Shown here: positions 16,382 through 24,314 of the stretch, in pieces | Layout of the letters: every line of letters begins with the position of its first letter | How positions within the stretch are numbered: position 1 is the first letter of the stretch | Origin: Ectothiorhodospiraceae bacterium WFHF3C12 | Lineage (GTDB): Bacteria; Pseudomonadota; Gammaproteobacteria; Nitrococcales; Nitrococcaceae | Length of the DNA stretch: 64,000 nt | Assembly: GCA_013519935.1 (NCBI GenBank) | Contig: JACDUA010000019.1 | Coordinates: forward strand, 1-64,000 | Direction of reading: 5' to 3' | Translations under genes and position numbers: made by a program | Notes under the pieces: generated by a model | What the model saw: only the letters and a program-made list of their open reading frames with translations | The model's database searches: none | Told to the model about the DNA's origin: nothing

Positions 16382-18091
16382 ATGAAGCCCTTACACAATG
16401 GCATGCGATTGCTGACCGGAGTCGCAGCGGCGGCCCTGATGTCGGCGGGAACGGCCGCTTCGGCGGAGGAGCCCCAACTGGGCGGTGAGCTCAACATCGT
16501 CACCATGTACCGCACCATCAATCCCACCACGTGGGACTATCAGAAGTGGACATGGAAGGCGAACCACGACGGCAACCAGATGGATCACCTGATACGGGGC
16601 GATCTGGATAAGGGCCCGCGGGGGACGGACGAGAATTCCTTTGTGGCCCAGGCCTATATTCCGCGGGAGCACTACGAGGGTGATCTGGCCGAGAGCTGGG
16701 AGCTCAAGGAAGATCCGCTGCGTTTGGTGTTCAACATTCGAAAGGGTGTCTACTGGCCGGCGAAGGAAGGCGTAATGGAGCGCCGCGAGCTGGTTGCCGA
16801 GGACATCGTCAAGAATTTCGAGACCATGTGGTCCAGCGACCGCAAGATCCCGACCTACTGGGACTTCGTCAAGGAATGGAAGGCCGAGGGCAAGCACACG
16901 CTGGTGGCGTACCTGAACAACTACAACGCCAACTGGGGTTACCGCATCGGCTGGGGCTACTACGACGGCATCATGCCGCCCGAGTGGCATGCGCTGCCGG
17001 AGGAGGAGCGCGCGGACTGGCGCAACGCCACCGGCACCGGCCCCTACAAGGTCGCCGACATCCAGCAGAGCAGCCACGAGACCTTCGTCGCCAACGAGGA
17101 CTACTGGGATACGGCGGAGATCGACGGCAAGACCTACGAGCTGCCGCTGAACGACAAGGTCACCTACCGGATCATCAAGGATGAGTCCAGTGCCATCGCG
17201 GCCCTGATCAGCGGCCGGGTGGACATCATGGAGGCCATTCGCTGGCAGTTCATCGATCAGGTCCGCGAGCAGGCACCGGAGCTGAAGATCAACAAGGCCC
17301 TGTCCACCCAGGGCACGTTCATCGCCCTGCGCAACGACCAGGAGCCGTTCGACGACGTGCGCGTGCGCCGCGCCATGAACCTGGCCGTTAACCAGCGCGA
17401 GATCATGGCGTCGCTGCTCAACGGCGAGGGCGCGCTGCTGAACTATCCCTTCTCCAAGCGCTGGGAGGGGCTGTACACGCCCATCGAGCAGCTCTCGCCA
17501 GCCGGCCAGGAGCTCTTTGAGCACAACCCCGAGAAGGCCAAGCAGCTGCTGGCGGATGCCGGCTACCCCGACGGCTTCGACTTCGAGGTCCAGGTGTGCA
17601 CCTGCGATCCCTACCACATGGACATGGTGGCCATCCTGCAGGCGTACTTTCAGCAGGTGGGCGTGAACATGGAGGTGAACACCCTGGAATACGGCGCCTT
17701 CCGCTCGCAGATGCGCGCGGACAACCAGGCCGCCGGTTACCTGATGGACAACGGCGAGGGCAACCCCTTCTCGGTGCTGCGCAAGAGCTTCGTCACCGGG
17801 CAGACCTGGAACCCGGCCTTCCACTCGGACCCGGAGTTCGACAAGCGCTGGAAGCAGGCCATGGCCGAGACGGACAAAGCCACGCAGAACCAGATGCTCA
17901 GCGACCTCAACCGCTACATCATCGAGGAGCGGGTGCCGCATGTGTGGCTGCCCAACGAGGTCTTCTACTCGGCCTGGTGGCCCTGGGTGAAGAACTACCA
18001 TGGCGAGCTGCGCGTCGGCGCGGTGCGTCCCGGTCCGATCTACTCGCGGATCTGGATCGACCAGGAGATGAAGGAAGAAATGGGTTACTGA
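16382..18091 (+). CDS. Extracellular solute-binding protein of the peptide ABC transporter (SBP family 5)
   Basis: The protein has 569 residues with a signal peptide (about residues 1-28, cleavage near ASA-EE). Motifs of family-5 binding proteins follow: LAESWELKEDPLRLVFNIRKGVYW, VAEDIVKNFETMW, ATGTGPYKV and VRRAMNLAVNQ. No lipobox Cys is seen, so the product is probably free in the periplasm. GGAGGAG precedes the ATG. The gene lies last in the operon, unlike the common binding-protein-first order. Substrate could be peptides or other oligomers; not decided by sequence. Confidence 0.87.
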   Translation: MKPLHNGMRLLTGVAAAALMSAGTAASAEEPQLGGELNIVTMYRTINPTTWDYQKWTWKANHDGNQMDHLIRGDLDKGPRGTDENSFVAQAYIPREHYEGDLAESWELKEDPLRLVFNIRKGVYWPAKEGVMERRELVAEDIVKNFETMWSSDRKIPTYWDFVKEWKAEGKHTLVAYLNNYNANWGYRIGWGYYDGIMPPEWHALPEEERADWRNATGTGPYKVADIQQSSHETFVANEDYWDTAEIDGKTYELPLNDKVTYRIIKDESSAIAALISGRVDIMEAIRWQFIDQVREQAPELKINKALSTQGTFIALRNDQEPFDDVRVRRAMNLAVNQREIMASLLNGEGALLNYPFSKRWEGLYTPIEQLSPAGQELFEHNPEKAKQLLADAGYPDGFDFEVQVCTCDPYHMDMVAILQAYFQQVGVNMEVNTLEYGAFRSQMRADNQAAGYLMDNGEGNPFSVLRKSFVTGQTWNPAFHSDPEFDKRWKQAMAETDKATQNQMLSDLNRYIIEERVPHVWLPNEVFYSAWWPWVKNYHGELRVGAVRPGPIYSRIWIDQEMKEEMGY

Positions 18092-18122
18092 CCCCACGGG
18101 GCTCCATGTGACCGATCAGCAG

Positions 18123-18147
18123 GGCCCGGCCATGTGCCGGGCCTTTC
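18123..18147 (+). terminator. Rho-independent terminator of the transporter operon
   Basis: Perfect 8-bp stem GGCCCGGC (18123-18130) / GCCGGGCC (18136-18143), loop CATGT, followed by TTTCTTC. Confidence 0.8.
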
Positions 18148-18175
18148 TTCCTGAGGCGCCGCCGGCCGCGTTTCG

Positions 18176-18655
18176 GTAGGTCGGACGGGCTTGCCGTGCG
18201 ACTATTCCCGGTCGATGGCCCCGTCATTGTCGGCGTCGCGCTTCGCGCGATGCCGACCTACGATGGTGACTGCGCGGAACGGGCCGACTGAGACCCGTAG
18301 GTCGGACGGGCTTGCCGTCCGACATTTGCCGGTCGATGGCCGGTGGTCGTTGGTGTCGCACTCCGCGCGATCCGGGGCTACGGGCGGGTACGCCCGCCCG
18401 AATCAGGTTTTCGGTCCACGGTCCGACCTGCCAATGCGTAGGTCGGACGGGCTTGCCGTCCGACGATTGCGGGTCGATGGCCCCGCGGTAGTCGGCGTCG
18501 CGCTCCGCGCGATGCCGGCCTACGATGGTGACTGCGCAGAACGGGCCGGCTGAGACCCGTAGGTCGGACGGGCGTGCCGTCCGACATTTGCCGGTCGATG
18601 GCCGGTGATCGTCGGTGTCGCACTCCGCGCGATCCGGGGCTACGGGCGGGTACGC
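18176..18655. repeat. Tandem array of four REP pairs (BIME-like) with a 262-bp duplication
   Basis: Four units of about 85 bp lie at 18176-18261, 18297-18381, 18438-18523 and 18559-18643. Each begins with GTAG, has a first hairpin with GTCGGACGG/CCGTCCGAC-type arms, a spacer with CGGTCGATGGCC, then a second hairpin ending GACCTAC or GGGCTAC. The unit pair 1+2 recurs as 3+4 at exactly 262 bp, including an almost identical 35-bp spacer (18262-18296 and 18524-18558). GTAG heads and paired inverted hairpins are typical of REP elements mobilised by RAYT transposases; a RAYT gene lies at 44.2 kb. No gene is seen in 18148-18742. Confidence 0.85.
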
Positions 18656-18701
18656 GGGATGGCGAGCCCATCCGGTCCAACCTGACCGAAACCCGGGAAC
18701 G

Positions 18702-18736
18702 AAAAAGGGGTTAGCCCGTGTGGACTAACCCCTTGA
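18702..18736 (-). terminator. Terminator of tRNA-Val
   Basis: Read on the minus strand, AAGGGGTTAG (18734-18725 complement) pairs with CTAACCCCTT (18714-18705 complement), a 10-bp perfect stem followed by a T-run. Confidence 0.85.
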
Positions 18737-18742
18737 TTTATC

Positions 18743-18817
18743 TGGTGGGCGCGGCTGGGATTGAACCAGCGACCCCTGCCGTGTGAAGGCAGTGCTCTCC
18801 CGCTGAGCTACGCGCCC
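18743..18817 (-). tRNA. tRNA-Val, anticodon CAC
   Basis: The minus strand gives a 75-nt cloverleaf with an encoded CCA end. The acceptor stem is GGGCGCG paired with CGCGCCC, the anticodon arm is CTGCC-TTCACAC-GGCAG with CAC as anticodon, and the T arm contains GGTTCAATCC. It reads GUG codons, which are frequent in this GC-rich genome. It is divergent from gltX. Confidence 0.93.
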
Positions 18818-18843
18818 GTGACAGCGATCTGTCAGGAACGGGA

Positions 18844-18872
18844 ATTCTAGGTTCGGCCCGAGCGGGTGTCAA
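18844..18872 (-). promoter_or_regulatory. Sigma-70 promoter of tRNA-Val
   Basis: On the minus strand a perfect TTGACA (18872-18867) and TAGAAT (18849-18844) are separated by 17 bp, 27 bases before the tRNA. Confidence 0.75.
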
Positions 18873-18947
18873 CGCGGGGCATACTCCGCGTCGCGCCGGC
18901 AGTTTTGGTAGCATAAGCGCCCCGCAATCCCAGCCGCGAGTAGCTCC

Positions 18948-20375
18948 ATGACTGTGAAGACACGCTTTGCACCGAGTCCCACTGGCTTCCTGCATATTGG
19001 TGGTGCCCGCACCGCGCTGTTCTCCTGGTTGTACGCGCGCCGGCATGGGGGGCGCTTCGTGCTCCGCGTGGAAGACACCGATAGGGAGCGTTCCACCGAG
19101 GAGGCCGTGAACGCCATCCTCGAGGGCATGGCGTGGCTGGGGCTGGACTATGACGAGGGACCCTTCTACCAGACCGAGAGCTTCGATCGGTACCGGGAGG
19201 TACTGGACAAGCTCCTGGAAGAGGGTCACGCCTATCGCTGCTATTGCTCCAGGGAACGCCTTGATGCCCTGCGGGAAGAGCAGCAGGCCCGCAAGGAGAA
19301 GCCGCGATACGACGGCCGTTGCCGGAATCTGACGGAACCGCCGCAGGGCGCGGGCGATCCGGTGATCCGCTTCCGCAGTCCGCAGGAAGGCCAGACCTTG
19401 ATCGACGACCGCGTGCGCGGGCGTGTCAGCTTCGACAATGCCGAGCTGGACGACCTGATCATCGCCCGGGCGGACGGCAGCCCCACCTACAATTTCACCG
19501 TTGTGGTGGATGATATGGACATGGGTATTACCCATGTCATCCGGGGCGACGACCATCTCAACAACGCCCCCCGCCAGGCAAACATTCTCAAGGCCCTCGG
19601 CGTGACGCCGCCGGTTTACGCGCACATCCCGATGATCCTGGACGAGAACGGCAAGAAGCTGTCCAAGCGCACCGGCGCGGCGAGCGTGATGGACTACCGC
19701 GATCAGGGGTTCCTGCCCGAGGCGGTGGTGAACTACCTGGTGCGGCTGGGCTGGTCCCACGGCGATCAGGAGATCTTCAGCCTGGACGAGATGGTCTCGC
19801 TGTTCGATATCGACGAGATCAACGCCTCGGCCTCCAGCCTGAATCCCTCCAAGCTGCTGTGGTTGAACCAGCACTACCTGAAGACGTCCGATCCCGCGCA
19901 CGTGGCGCGCCATCTCGCCTGGCATCTGGGAACGCTGGGCGTGGACCCGGATGACGGTCCGGCGCTGGAGGCGCTCGTGGACGCCCAGGCCGAGCGCTCC
20001 AAGACCCTGGTGGAAATGGCCCGGAACAGCCTGTTCTTCTACTGTGAGCCCGAGGGCTACGACGAGAAGGCGGCCCGCAAGAATTTCAAGGGCGAGGCGT
20101 CCACAGTGCTCGCACGGGTCCGGGAGGCCCTGGCTGGACTCGACGACTGGGATGCATCGGCCATTCACGGCGTTGTCGAGGGCGTGGCGGAGGAACTGGA
20201 GCTCAAAATGGGCAAGGTAGCGCAGCCGATCCGGGTGGCGGTCTCGGGCGGGCCGGTGTCGCCGCCCATCGACCAGACCCTGGCGCTGCTGGGCAAGGCG
20301 ACGACGTTGCGGCGCCTGGACGCTGCCGTCAGCCACATCGAAAAGAGTGGCGAATTTATTTCCGACGCGCCTTGA
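18948..20375 (+). CDS. gltX: Glutamyl-tRNA synthetase
   Basis: The 475-residue class I synthetase has the HIGH motif as PTGFLHIGG (residues 11-19) and the KMSKS motif as KKLSKRTG near residue 236. It also shows VEDTDRERS and VIRGDDHLNNAPRQ, all typical of GltX. The Cys pair RCYCS lies in the acceptor-binding region. Function: charging tRNA-Glu with glutamate in the cytosol. Length is standard. It is divergent from tRNA-Val and followed 40 bases later by tRNA-Ala, which has its own promoter. Confidence 0.95.
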   Translation: MTVKTRFAPSPTGFLHIGGARTALFSWLYARRHGGRFVLRVEDTDRERSTEEAVNAILEGMAWLGLDYDEGPFYQTESFDRYREVLDKLLEEGHAYRCYCSRERLDALREEQQARKEKPRYDGRCRNLTEPPQGAGDPVIRFRSPQEGQTLIDDRVRGRVSFDNAELDDLIIARADGSPTYNFTVVVDDMDMGITHVIRGDDHLNNAPRQANILKALGVTPPVYAHIPMILDENGKKLSKRTGAASVMDYRDQGFLPEAVVNYLVRLGWSHGDQEIFSLDEMVSLFDIDEINASASSLNPSKLLWLNQHYLKTSDPAHVARHLAWHLGTLGVDPDDGPALEALVDAQAERSKTLVEMARNSLFFYCEPEGYDEKAARKNFKGEASTVLARVREALAGLDDWDASAIHGVVEGVAEELELKMGKVAQPIRVAVSGGPVSPPIDQTLALLGKATTLRRLDAAVSHIEKSGEFISDAP

Positions 20376-20400
20376 TTCGTCCTGGGGGCGTTCGTATAAT
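20372..20400 (+). promoter_or_regulatory. Sigma-70 promoter of tRNA-Ala
   Basis: TTGATT (20372-20377), 17 bp, and a perfect TATAAT (20395-20400) lie 16 bases before the tRNA. The -35 overlaps the gltX stop codon. Confidence 0.85.
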
Positions 20401-20415
20401 GCGCACCTCTTCAAC

Positions 20416-20491
20416 GGGGCCATAGCTCAGCTGGGAGAGCGCCTGCATGGCATGCAGGAGGTCGGCGGTTCGATCCCGCCTGGCTCCACCA
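20416..20491 (+). tRNA. tRNA-Ala, anticodon GGC
   Basis: A 76-nt cloverleaf with encoded CCA. Acceptor GGGGCCA pairs with TGGCTCC; the anticodon arm is CCTGC-ATGGCAT-GCAGG with GGC in the loop; the T loop contains GGTTCGATCC. Confidence 0.95.
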
Positions 20492-20503
20492 AACACCCGA
20501 AAA

Positions 20504-20529
20504 GGCCGGTGCATCGCACCGGCCTTTTT
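20504..20529 (+). terminator. Terminator of tRNA-Ala
   Basis: A perfect 9-bp stem GGCCGGTGC (20504-20512) / GCACCGGCC (20516-20524), a 3-base loop, then five T. The flanking A-run may allow function on both strands, also ending the convergent ycgR unit. Confidence 0.92.
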
Positions 20530-20558
20530 CGTTTGTGCCGCGAGAGCTCGAGTTCTGC

Positions 20559-21266
20559 CTACGTCGAGCGGATAAGCTCGCGCTCGAGCTCCATGACCAG
20601 CCGTTCGACACGCCCGCGCTGACGCCTGTCCAGGTTCAGGAACAGCGCGCCGAAGCGCAGGTTGCGTCGCACCCTGTCCCGATGGACATGGCGTATCTCG
20701 ACGTCCGCCTCCAGCGGATCGGCGCCATGCAGCTCCAGCTCGCAGCGGTATGTTTCCCCGCTGGTCAGGGGCGCGTCCCCGCTCGCGGTGCCGCCGAAAC
20801 CGCCCACGGAGATATCCGTCAGCCGCACGGTCAACTCGGCGCTTTCGCTGCGCAGCGTGGCGCGCGACTGGAGCGTCATGCGTACCGGTACGCGGTGGAA
20901 GGCCCGGCGCTGGTGATAGGTAATGGTCTCGGGGAATGGCACCACGTAGTAGGAAATCCCGTCTTCCTCGCCGATGGACTCGACCCGCGTCTTGAAACGG
21001 GTCTCCACGCCGTGGGCCCGGGTCTCGATCCGGACCTCGGAACCCACCTGCATGTGCTTGTGGCCGCCCGCGGGATTGAGCTCGTCGAGATAGAGGCGTG
21101 AACGGCGGGTGTCCACGGAGACGATGGCGCTGGTGTACTGGTTCCTGGTGAGCGCCGGGATCCGTACGCTGAGGGGGCAGTGCTGGTCCTTGAGCTGGTT
21201 GAGCAGCCGGCCCTGCTGGGCGGCTTTGCGGATGCGCTGCGGCTCGTTGCTGTCGTTCATCGCCAT
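20559..21266 (-). CDS. ycgR: YcgR-like PilZ-domain flagellar brake protein
   Basis: The protein has 235 residues with an N-terminal YcgR-type domain (about 1-110, LKDQHCPLSVRIPALTRNQYTSAIVSVD) and a PilZ domain. The c-di-GMP motif RRAFHRVPV matches RxxxR and DISVGGFG matches the (D/N)xSxxG element. In enterics YcgR binds the motor with c-di-GMP and slows swimming. The gene is the last of the flgM-flgN-ycgR run, consistent with sigma-28 control. An ATG two codons downstream is an alternative start. Confidence 0.87.
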   Translation of the reverse strand: MAMNDSNEPQRIRKAAQQGRLLNQLKDQHCPLSVRIPALTRNQYTSAIVSVDTRRSRLYLDELNPAGGHKHMQVGSEVRIETRAHGVETRFKTRVESIGEEDGISYYVVPFPETITYHQRRAFHRVPVRMTLQSRATLRSESAELTVRLTDISVGGFGGTASGDAPLTSGETYRCELELHGADPLEADVEIRHVHRDRVRRNLRFGALFLNLDRRQRGRVERLVMELERELIRST

Positions 21267-21349
21267 GGCGGCATTTTCGCCGAAAGCCGGCGCGGTGTCA
21301 GCGTCGCCGTCACCGCGGGCCGGTGTGTGACGGCGGATTAAGCATGGCT

Positions 21350-21775
21350 TCAGGCCTGCGTGATCTGGCGGCTGCGGGCGCCTTCCTGGCGGGCGCCGTC
21401 ACGTCCGTAGACCTCGGCGGGAGCGCCGGTCTCGAACGCCCCGTGGATGATGGCGAGCTCTCGCTCGACGGTGCGCATCCGGTGGGCTATGTAGATGCCG
21501 TTGGTTTCGTTCGCGGCGTTGATCTGGGTGAGCAGGTCCCGAAGCGTTGCGGCAGGGGCCAGTTCCGGATGGGCGGCCAGTAACTGCTCCGCGCCGCAGG
21601 CCTGCAGATGGTCCACCGCGCCCAGCTTCTCGGAGGCCAGGCGCTCGATCGCCTCGACATCCTGGCGCGCCAGGGCATCGTTCTCGCGATGCAGCAGGTC
21701 CAGCAGTTGCCGGGCGGCGTCCACCGCGACCGCCCAGTCACTGCCTTCGTTTCCGGATGCACGGGACTCGATCAT
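21350..21775 (-). CDS. flgN: FlgN-like chaperone of hook-associated proteins
   Basis: This 141-residue, Leu- and Ala-rich, mainly helical protein (ARQLLDLLHRENDALARQDVEAIERLASEKLGAVDHL) fits the FlgN family, which escorts FlgK and FlgL to the export gate. The NANETNGIYIAHR-like stretch (INAANETNGIYIAHRM) is the common FlgN C-terminal helix. Only 14 bases separate it from the flgM stop. Sequence divergence is high in the family, so context carries part of the call. Confidence 0.85.
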   Translation of the reverse strand: MIESRASGNEGSDWAVAVDAARQLLDLLHRENDALARQDVEAIERLASEKLGAVDHLQACGAEQLLAAHPELAPAATLRDLLTQINAANETNGIYIAHRMRTVERELAIIHGAFETGAPAEVYGRDGARQEGARSRQITQA

Positions 21776-21789
21776 GACCCTGTTGGCCC

Positions 21790-22101
21790 CTAGTCGTTGA
21801 GCAGGCCTTCAAGCTCGGCGAACTTCGCGGCCACGCGCTTCGGGTCGACCACGTACTCGCCGTTGGCGATGCGCTCCTTCAGGGCATCGACACGCTCGCG
21901 GTCCACTTCGCCGGTGTTGTCGACACGCTCACGCAGCGCCTGCAGCCGCTCGGACTCGACGGAGCGGTCTCCCTGCTGTACCGACTTCGCCGCGTCACCG
22001 CCGGTGGTCTGGCCCTGGCCTTCCCGGGGACCGTCGCTGCGCGTCGTACCGCCCAGGTTGGTACCGGGGATCCGCGGGTTGTTGTCAATCGGGTTGGACA
22101 T
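21790..22101 (-). CDS. flgM: Anti-sigma-28 factor FlgM
   Basis: The protein has 103 residues with a disordered, Gly/Thr-rich N-terminus (MSNPIDNNPRIPGTNLGGTTRSDG) and a C-terminal sigma-28-binding helix region (LQALRERVDNTGEVDRERVDALKERIANGEYVVDPKRVAAKF). IANGEYVVDPKRVA is the family signature. It holds sigma-28 inactive until exported through the finished hook. GGAGAGAG precedes the ATG. A sigma-28 promoter lies about 85 bases upstream, giving the usual feedback loop. Confidence 0.93.
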   Translation of the reverse strand: MSNPIDNNPRIPGTNLGGTTRSDGPREGQGQTTGGDAAKSVQQGDRSVESERLQALRERVDNTGEVDRERVDALKERIANGEYVVDPKRVAAKFAELEGLLND

Positions 22102-22185
22102 CTCTCTCTCCGTTAGCTCTGGCGCCGCCGTCGAAGAACCCCATCGGGCACGGCTACCATCCATGTATCACCCTCTCGATCAAGG

Positions 22186-22212
22186 GTATCGGCGACGCGC
22201 CCCGGGACTTTA
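22186..22212 (-). promoter_or_regulatory. Sigma-28 promoter of flgMN
   Basis: On the minus strand TAAA (22212-22209), 15 bp, and GCCGATAC (22193-22186) match the FliA consensus TAAA-N15-GCCGATAA with one mismatch. Confidence 0.85.
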
Positions 22213-22242
22213 GCCCTCAGTGCGAAAATTTTGCGTCCCGTC

Positions 22243-23022
22243 TCACCGCCCGGCCATCGGGGCGGATACGGTGCCCACGTTCACCCGGTGACTGTCTAGG
22301 ACCGTGCCCTCCACGGTGCGGCCCGACCGGGTGTTTCGTACCCTGATGCGTTCGCCGCGGGCGCCGTTCTCCAGCGCCACGCCGGACATGCTCACCTGCA
22401 CGCTGCCCGTATCGGCCACCAGGATCAATTCCTGACCGCGCTGGACCAGGGTCGGTTCAGCGAGTGTGGCGGGCCGGACAACGTCGCCGGCGGCGAGTGG
22501 CTGGCGAACCGCCTGACCCACCACGGGTTCGATCCGCTCATAATACCCGTACGGCAAACGGGCCGTGTTCTTGCGAGCCATGGTCAGGTCGGCGGCGGAT
22601 ATGCGTTGTCCGCTGGACAGCGGGTGACGGGTGACCACGACCTCCATGAAACGGTCAATCGAGACGGGCACGTAAAGCTTCCACCGTTTGGTGTCGTTAC
22701 AGCGCACCCCGACCGTCGTTCGGCCGCTGAGCTCGACCCGTCCATGCGGCGCAAACGCCTCCAGCGGCGTCCGGCACGCGTGCAGGCGCAGGCGCCGGTC
22801 GAGGCGGTGTACGCGGATATCCCATTCCCCCGGCTCCTTCTCACCCTGAGCCCGGAGGAAGTCGCGGACCGTCTGCTCTATTGCCTCAATGGACTGACCC
22901 GCGGGTGCCGCTACTGCGCCGCCGGGTGCCAGAAAGGCCGCCATGAGCAGGCCCAGGGCCGTCAAAAAGCCGGCGCTCAGCCCCCGGTGGGCGCGATCGT
23001 TGGTTTTGCCGAACATGGTCAT
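22243..23022 (-). CDS. flgA: Flagellar P-ring assembly chaperone FlgA
   Basis: The 259-residue protein has a signal peptide after MTMFGKTNDRAHRG (hydrophobic residues about 17-37, cleavage near AVA-AP) and a C-terminal SAF-like domain. DRRLRLHACRTPLEAF with its Cys, VRCNDTKRWKLYVPV with a second Cys, and VRNTRSGRTVEGTVLDSHRV are family signatures. FlgA assists FlgI polymerisation in the periplasm. GGGAG is 4-5 bases before ATG 23022; ATG 23016 is also possible. A sigma-54 promoter lies just upstream. Confidence 0.92.
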   Translation of the reverse strand: MTMFGKTNDRAHRGLSAGFLTALGLLMAAFLAPGGAVAAPAGQSIEAIEQTVRDFLRAQGEKEPGEWDIRVHRLDRRLRLHACRTPLEAFAPHGRVELSGRTTVGVRCNDTKRWKLYVPVSIDRFMEVVVTRHPLSSGQRISAADLTMARKNTARLPYGYYERIEPVVGQAVRQPLAAGDVVRPATLAEPTLVQRGQELILVADTGSVQVSMSGVALENGARGERIRVRNTRSGRTVEGTVLDSHRVNVGTVSAPMAGR

Positions 23023-23063
23023 GCGTCTCCCGGCGGTCCGCATAGTCTGCTGGGCCGTACGTT

Positions 23064-23080
23064 TGCAGTTCCCGTGCCAA
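23064..23080 (-). promoter_or_regulatory. Sigma-54 promoter of flgA
   Basis: On the minus strand TTGGCACGGGAACTGCA has GG (23078-23077) and GC (23066-23065) separated by 10 bp, a near-consensus RpoN site 42 bases before the gene. Confidence 0.85.
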
Positions 23081-23137
23081 CGAATGCACCCCGCTGCTCC
23101 TCCCCGCAAAGCCCTGCGGGAATTCCCGCGCCGTCGC

Positions 23138-23164
23138 TAAAGCTTTCCGCCCAATGACCGATGA
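23138..23164 (+). promoter_or_regulatory. Sigma-28 promoter candidate of cheV
   Basis: TAAA (23138-23141), 15 bp, ACCGATGA (23157-23164): six of eight -10 bases match GCCGATAA. It is divergent from the flgA sigma-54 promoter, with 57 bp between them. Confidence 0.6.
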
Positions 23165-23313
23165 CACGGGTAGCAGGAAGCCCACCGCCAGGACCCGCCG
23201 GCCCACGCACGGGGCCGGATGTTCCGGAAATGCGGATGCGTCACGGAATTCGCCAGTTGCAGCGTCTACCTTCGGCGGGTGAGTCCGGGGGTCACGTATC
23301 AGGGGGAAATACA

Positions 23314-24264
23314 ATGTCGGGCATCATGGCCAGCGTGGATCAGCGTACGCAGCTTGCGGGCCGCAACCGCATGGAGCTGCTGTTGTTCCACATGAACACC
23401 GCTCAGCGGTTCGGCATCAACGTTTTCAAGGTGCGCGAGGTCATCCCGACACCGCGACTGGTGAAGGTGCCCCACGCGCATCCTTCGGTGCGGGGCATCG
23501 CCCACATTCGCGGTCAGACCATCTCCGTTCTCGACCTCAGCCTGGCGACCACGGGGCGGCCCCTCCAGGACATTGCCGAGACCTCGGTCATCGTCACCGA
23601 GTACAACCGCACGGTGCAGGGCTTCCTGGTTTCCGGTGTCGACCGCATCGTCAATATCAACTGGAAAGAGGTTCTGCCACCCCCGAATCAGGCTGCCGCC
23701 GCCGCGTACCTGACCGCCGTCGCGAAGGTGGAAGGCCGCATGGTGCAGATCATCGACGTGGAGAAGATCCTCGCGGAGGTGAACAAGGCGGGCGGGACCG
23801 ATCCGGAAATGCTCTACAGTGGCGGGGTCGAGGCCAGCGAGCACGCCGGCGGCAAGAGCGTGCTCCTGGTCGACGACTCGGTGGTCGCGCGCAACCAGAT
23901 GAAGCGCACCATGGAGAAGATCGGCCTGGAGGTGCACCTGGCCAACGATGGTGAAGCGGCCCTGGAGATGCTGCAGGACTGGGCGGATGGTGAGGACTCG
24001 CCGCTGCAGCGTACCCCTATCGTCGTATCGGACATCGAAATGCCGAGGATGGACGGGTATACCCTGACCACGGCCATTCGTAACGACGAGCGGCTGAGTC
24101 ACCTGTTCATTCTGCTGCACACGTCGCTGAGTGGCGTGTTCAACATCGATATGGTGCGTCAGGTCGGCGCGGACGATTTCCTCGCGAAATTCCACCCCGC
24201 GGAGTTGGCGGAGAAAGTGGTCGGCCTCATGGAACGGGGAGAGGCGGTTCACGAAGTGGACTGA
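23314..24264 (+). CDS. cheV: Chemotaxis coupling protein CheV (CheW-receiver fusion)
   Basis: The protein has 316 residues. Residues 15-165 form a CheW domain (LLLFHMNTAQRFGINVFKVREVIPTP, SVRGIAHIRGQTISVLDLSLA), linking receptors to CheA. Residues 185-310 form a receiver with VLLVDDSVVARN, the phospho-acceptor in VVSDIEMPRMDG and FLAKFHP as the Lys site. CheV modulates array signalling and adaptation. ATG 23314 follows AGGGGGA; an in-frame upstream extension is not needed. It lies beside cheR and flgB as in Pseudomonas. Confidence 0.95.
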   Translation: MSGIMASVDQRTQLAGRNRMELLLFHMNTAQRFGINVFKVREVIPTPRLVKVPHAHPSVRGIAHIRGQTISVLDLSLATTGRPLQDIAETSVIVTEYNRTVQGFLVSGVDRIVNINWKEVLPPPNQAAAAAYLTAVAKVEGRMVQIIDVEKILAEVNKAGGTDPEMLYSGGVEASEHAGGKSVLLVDDSVVARNQMKRTMEKIGLEVHLANDGEAALEMLQDWADGEDSPLQRTPIVVSDIEMPRMDGYTLTTAIRNDERLSHLFILLHTSLSGVFNIDMVRQVGADDFLAKFHPAELAEKVVGLMERGEAVHEVD

Positions 24265-24314
24265 TCGGGTCGTTTCGCCGACGACCGGAATGAATCGCTT
24301 GAGCTAGGGGACCC

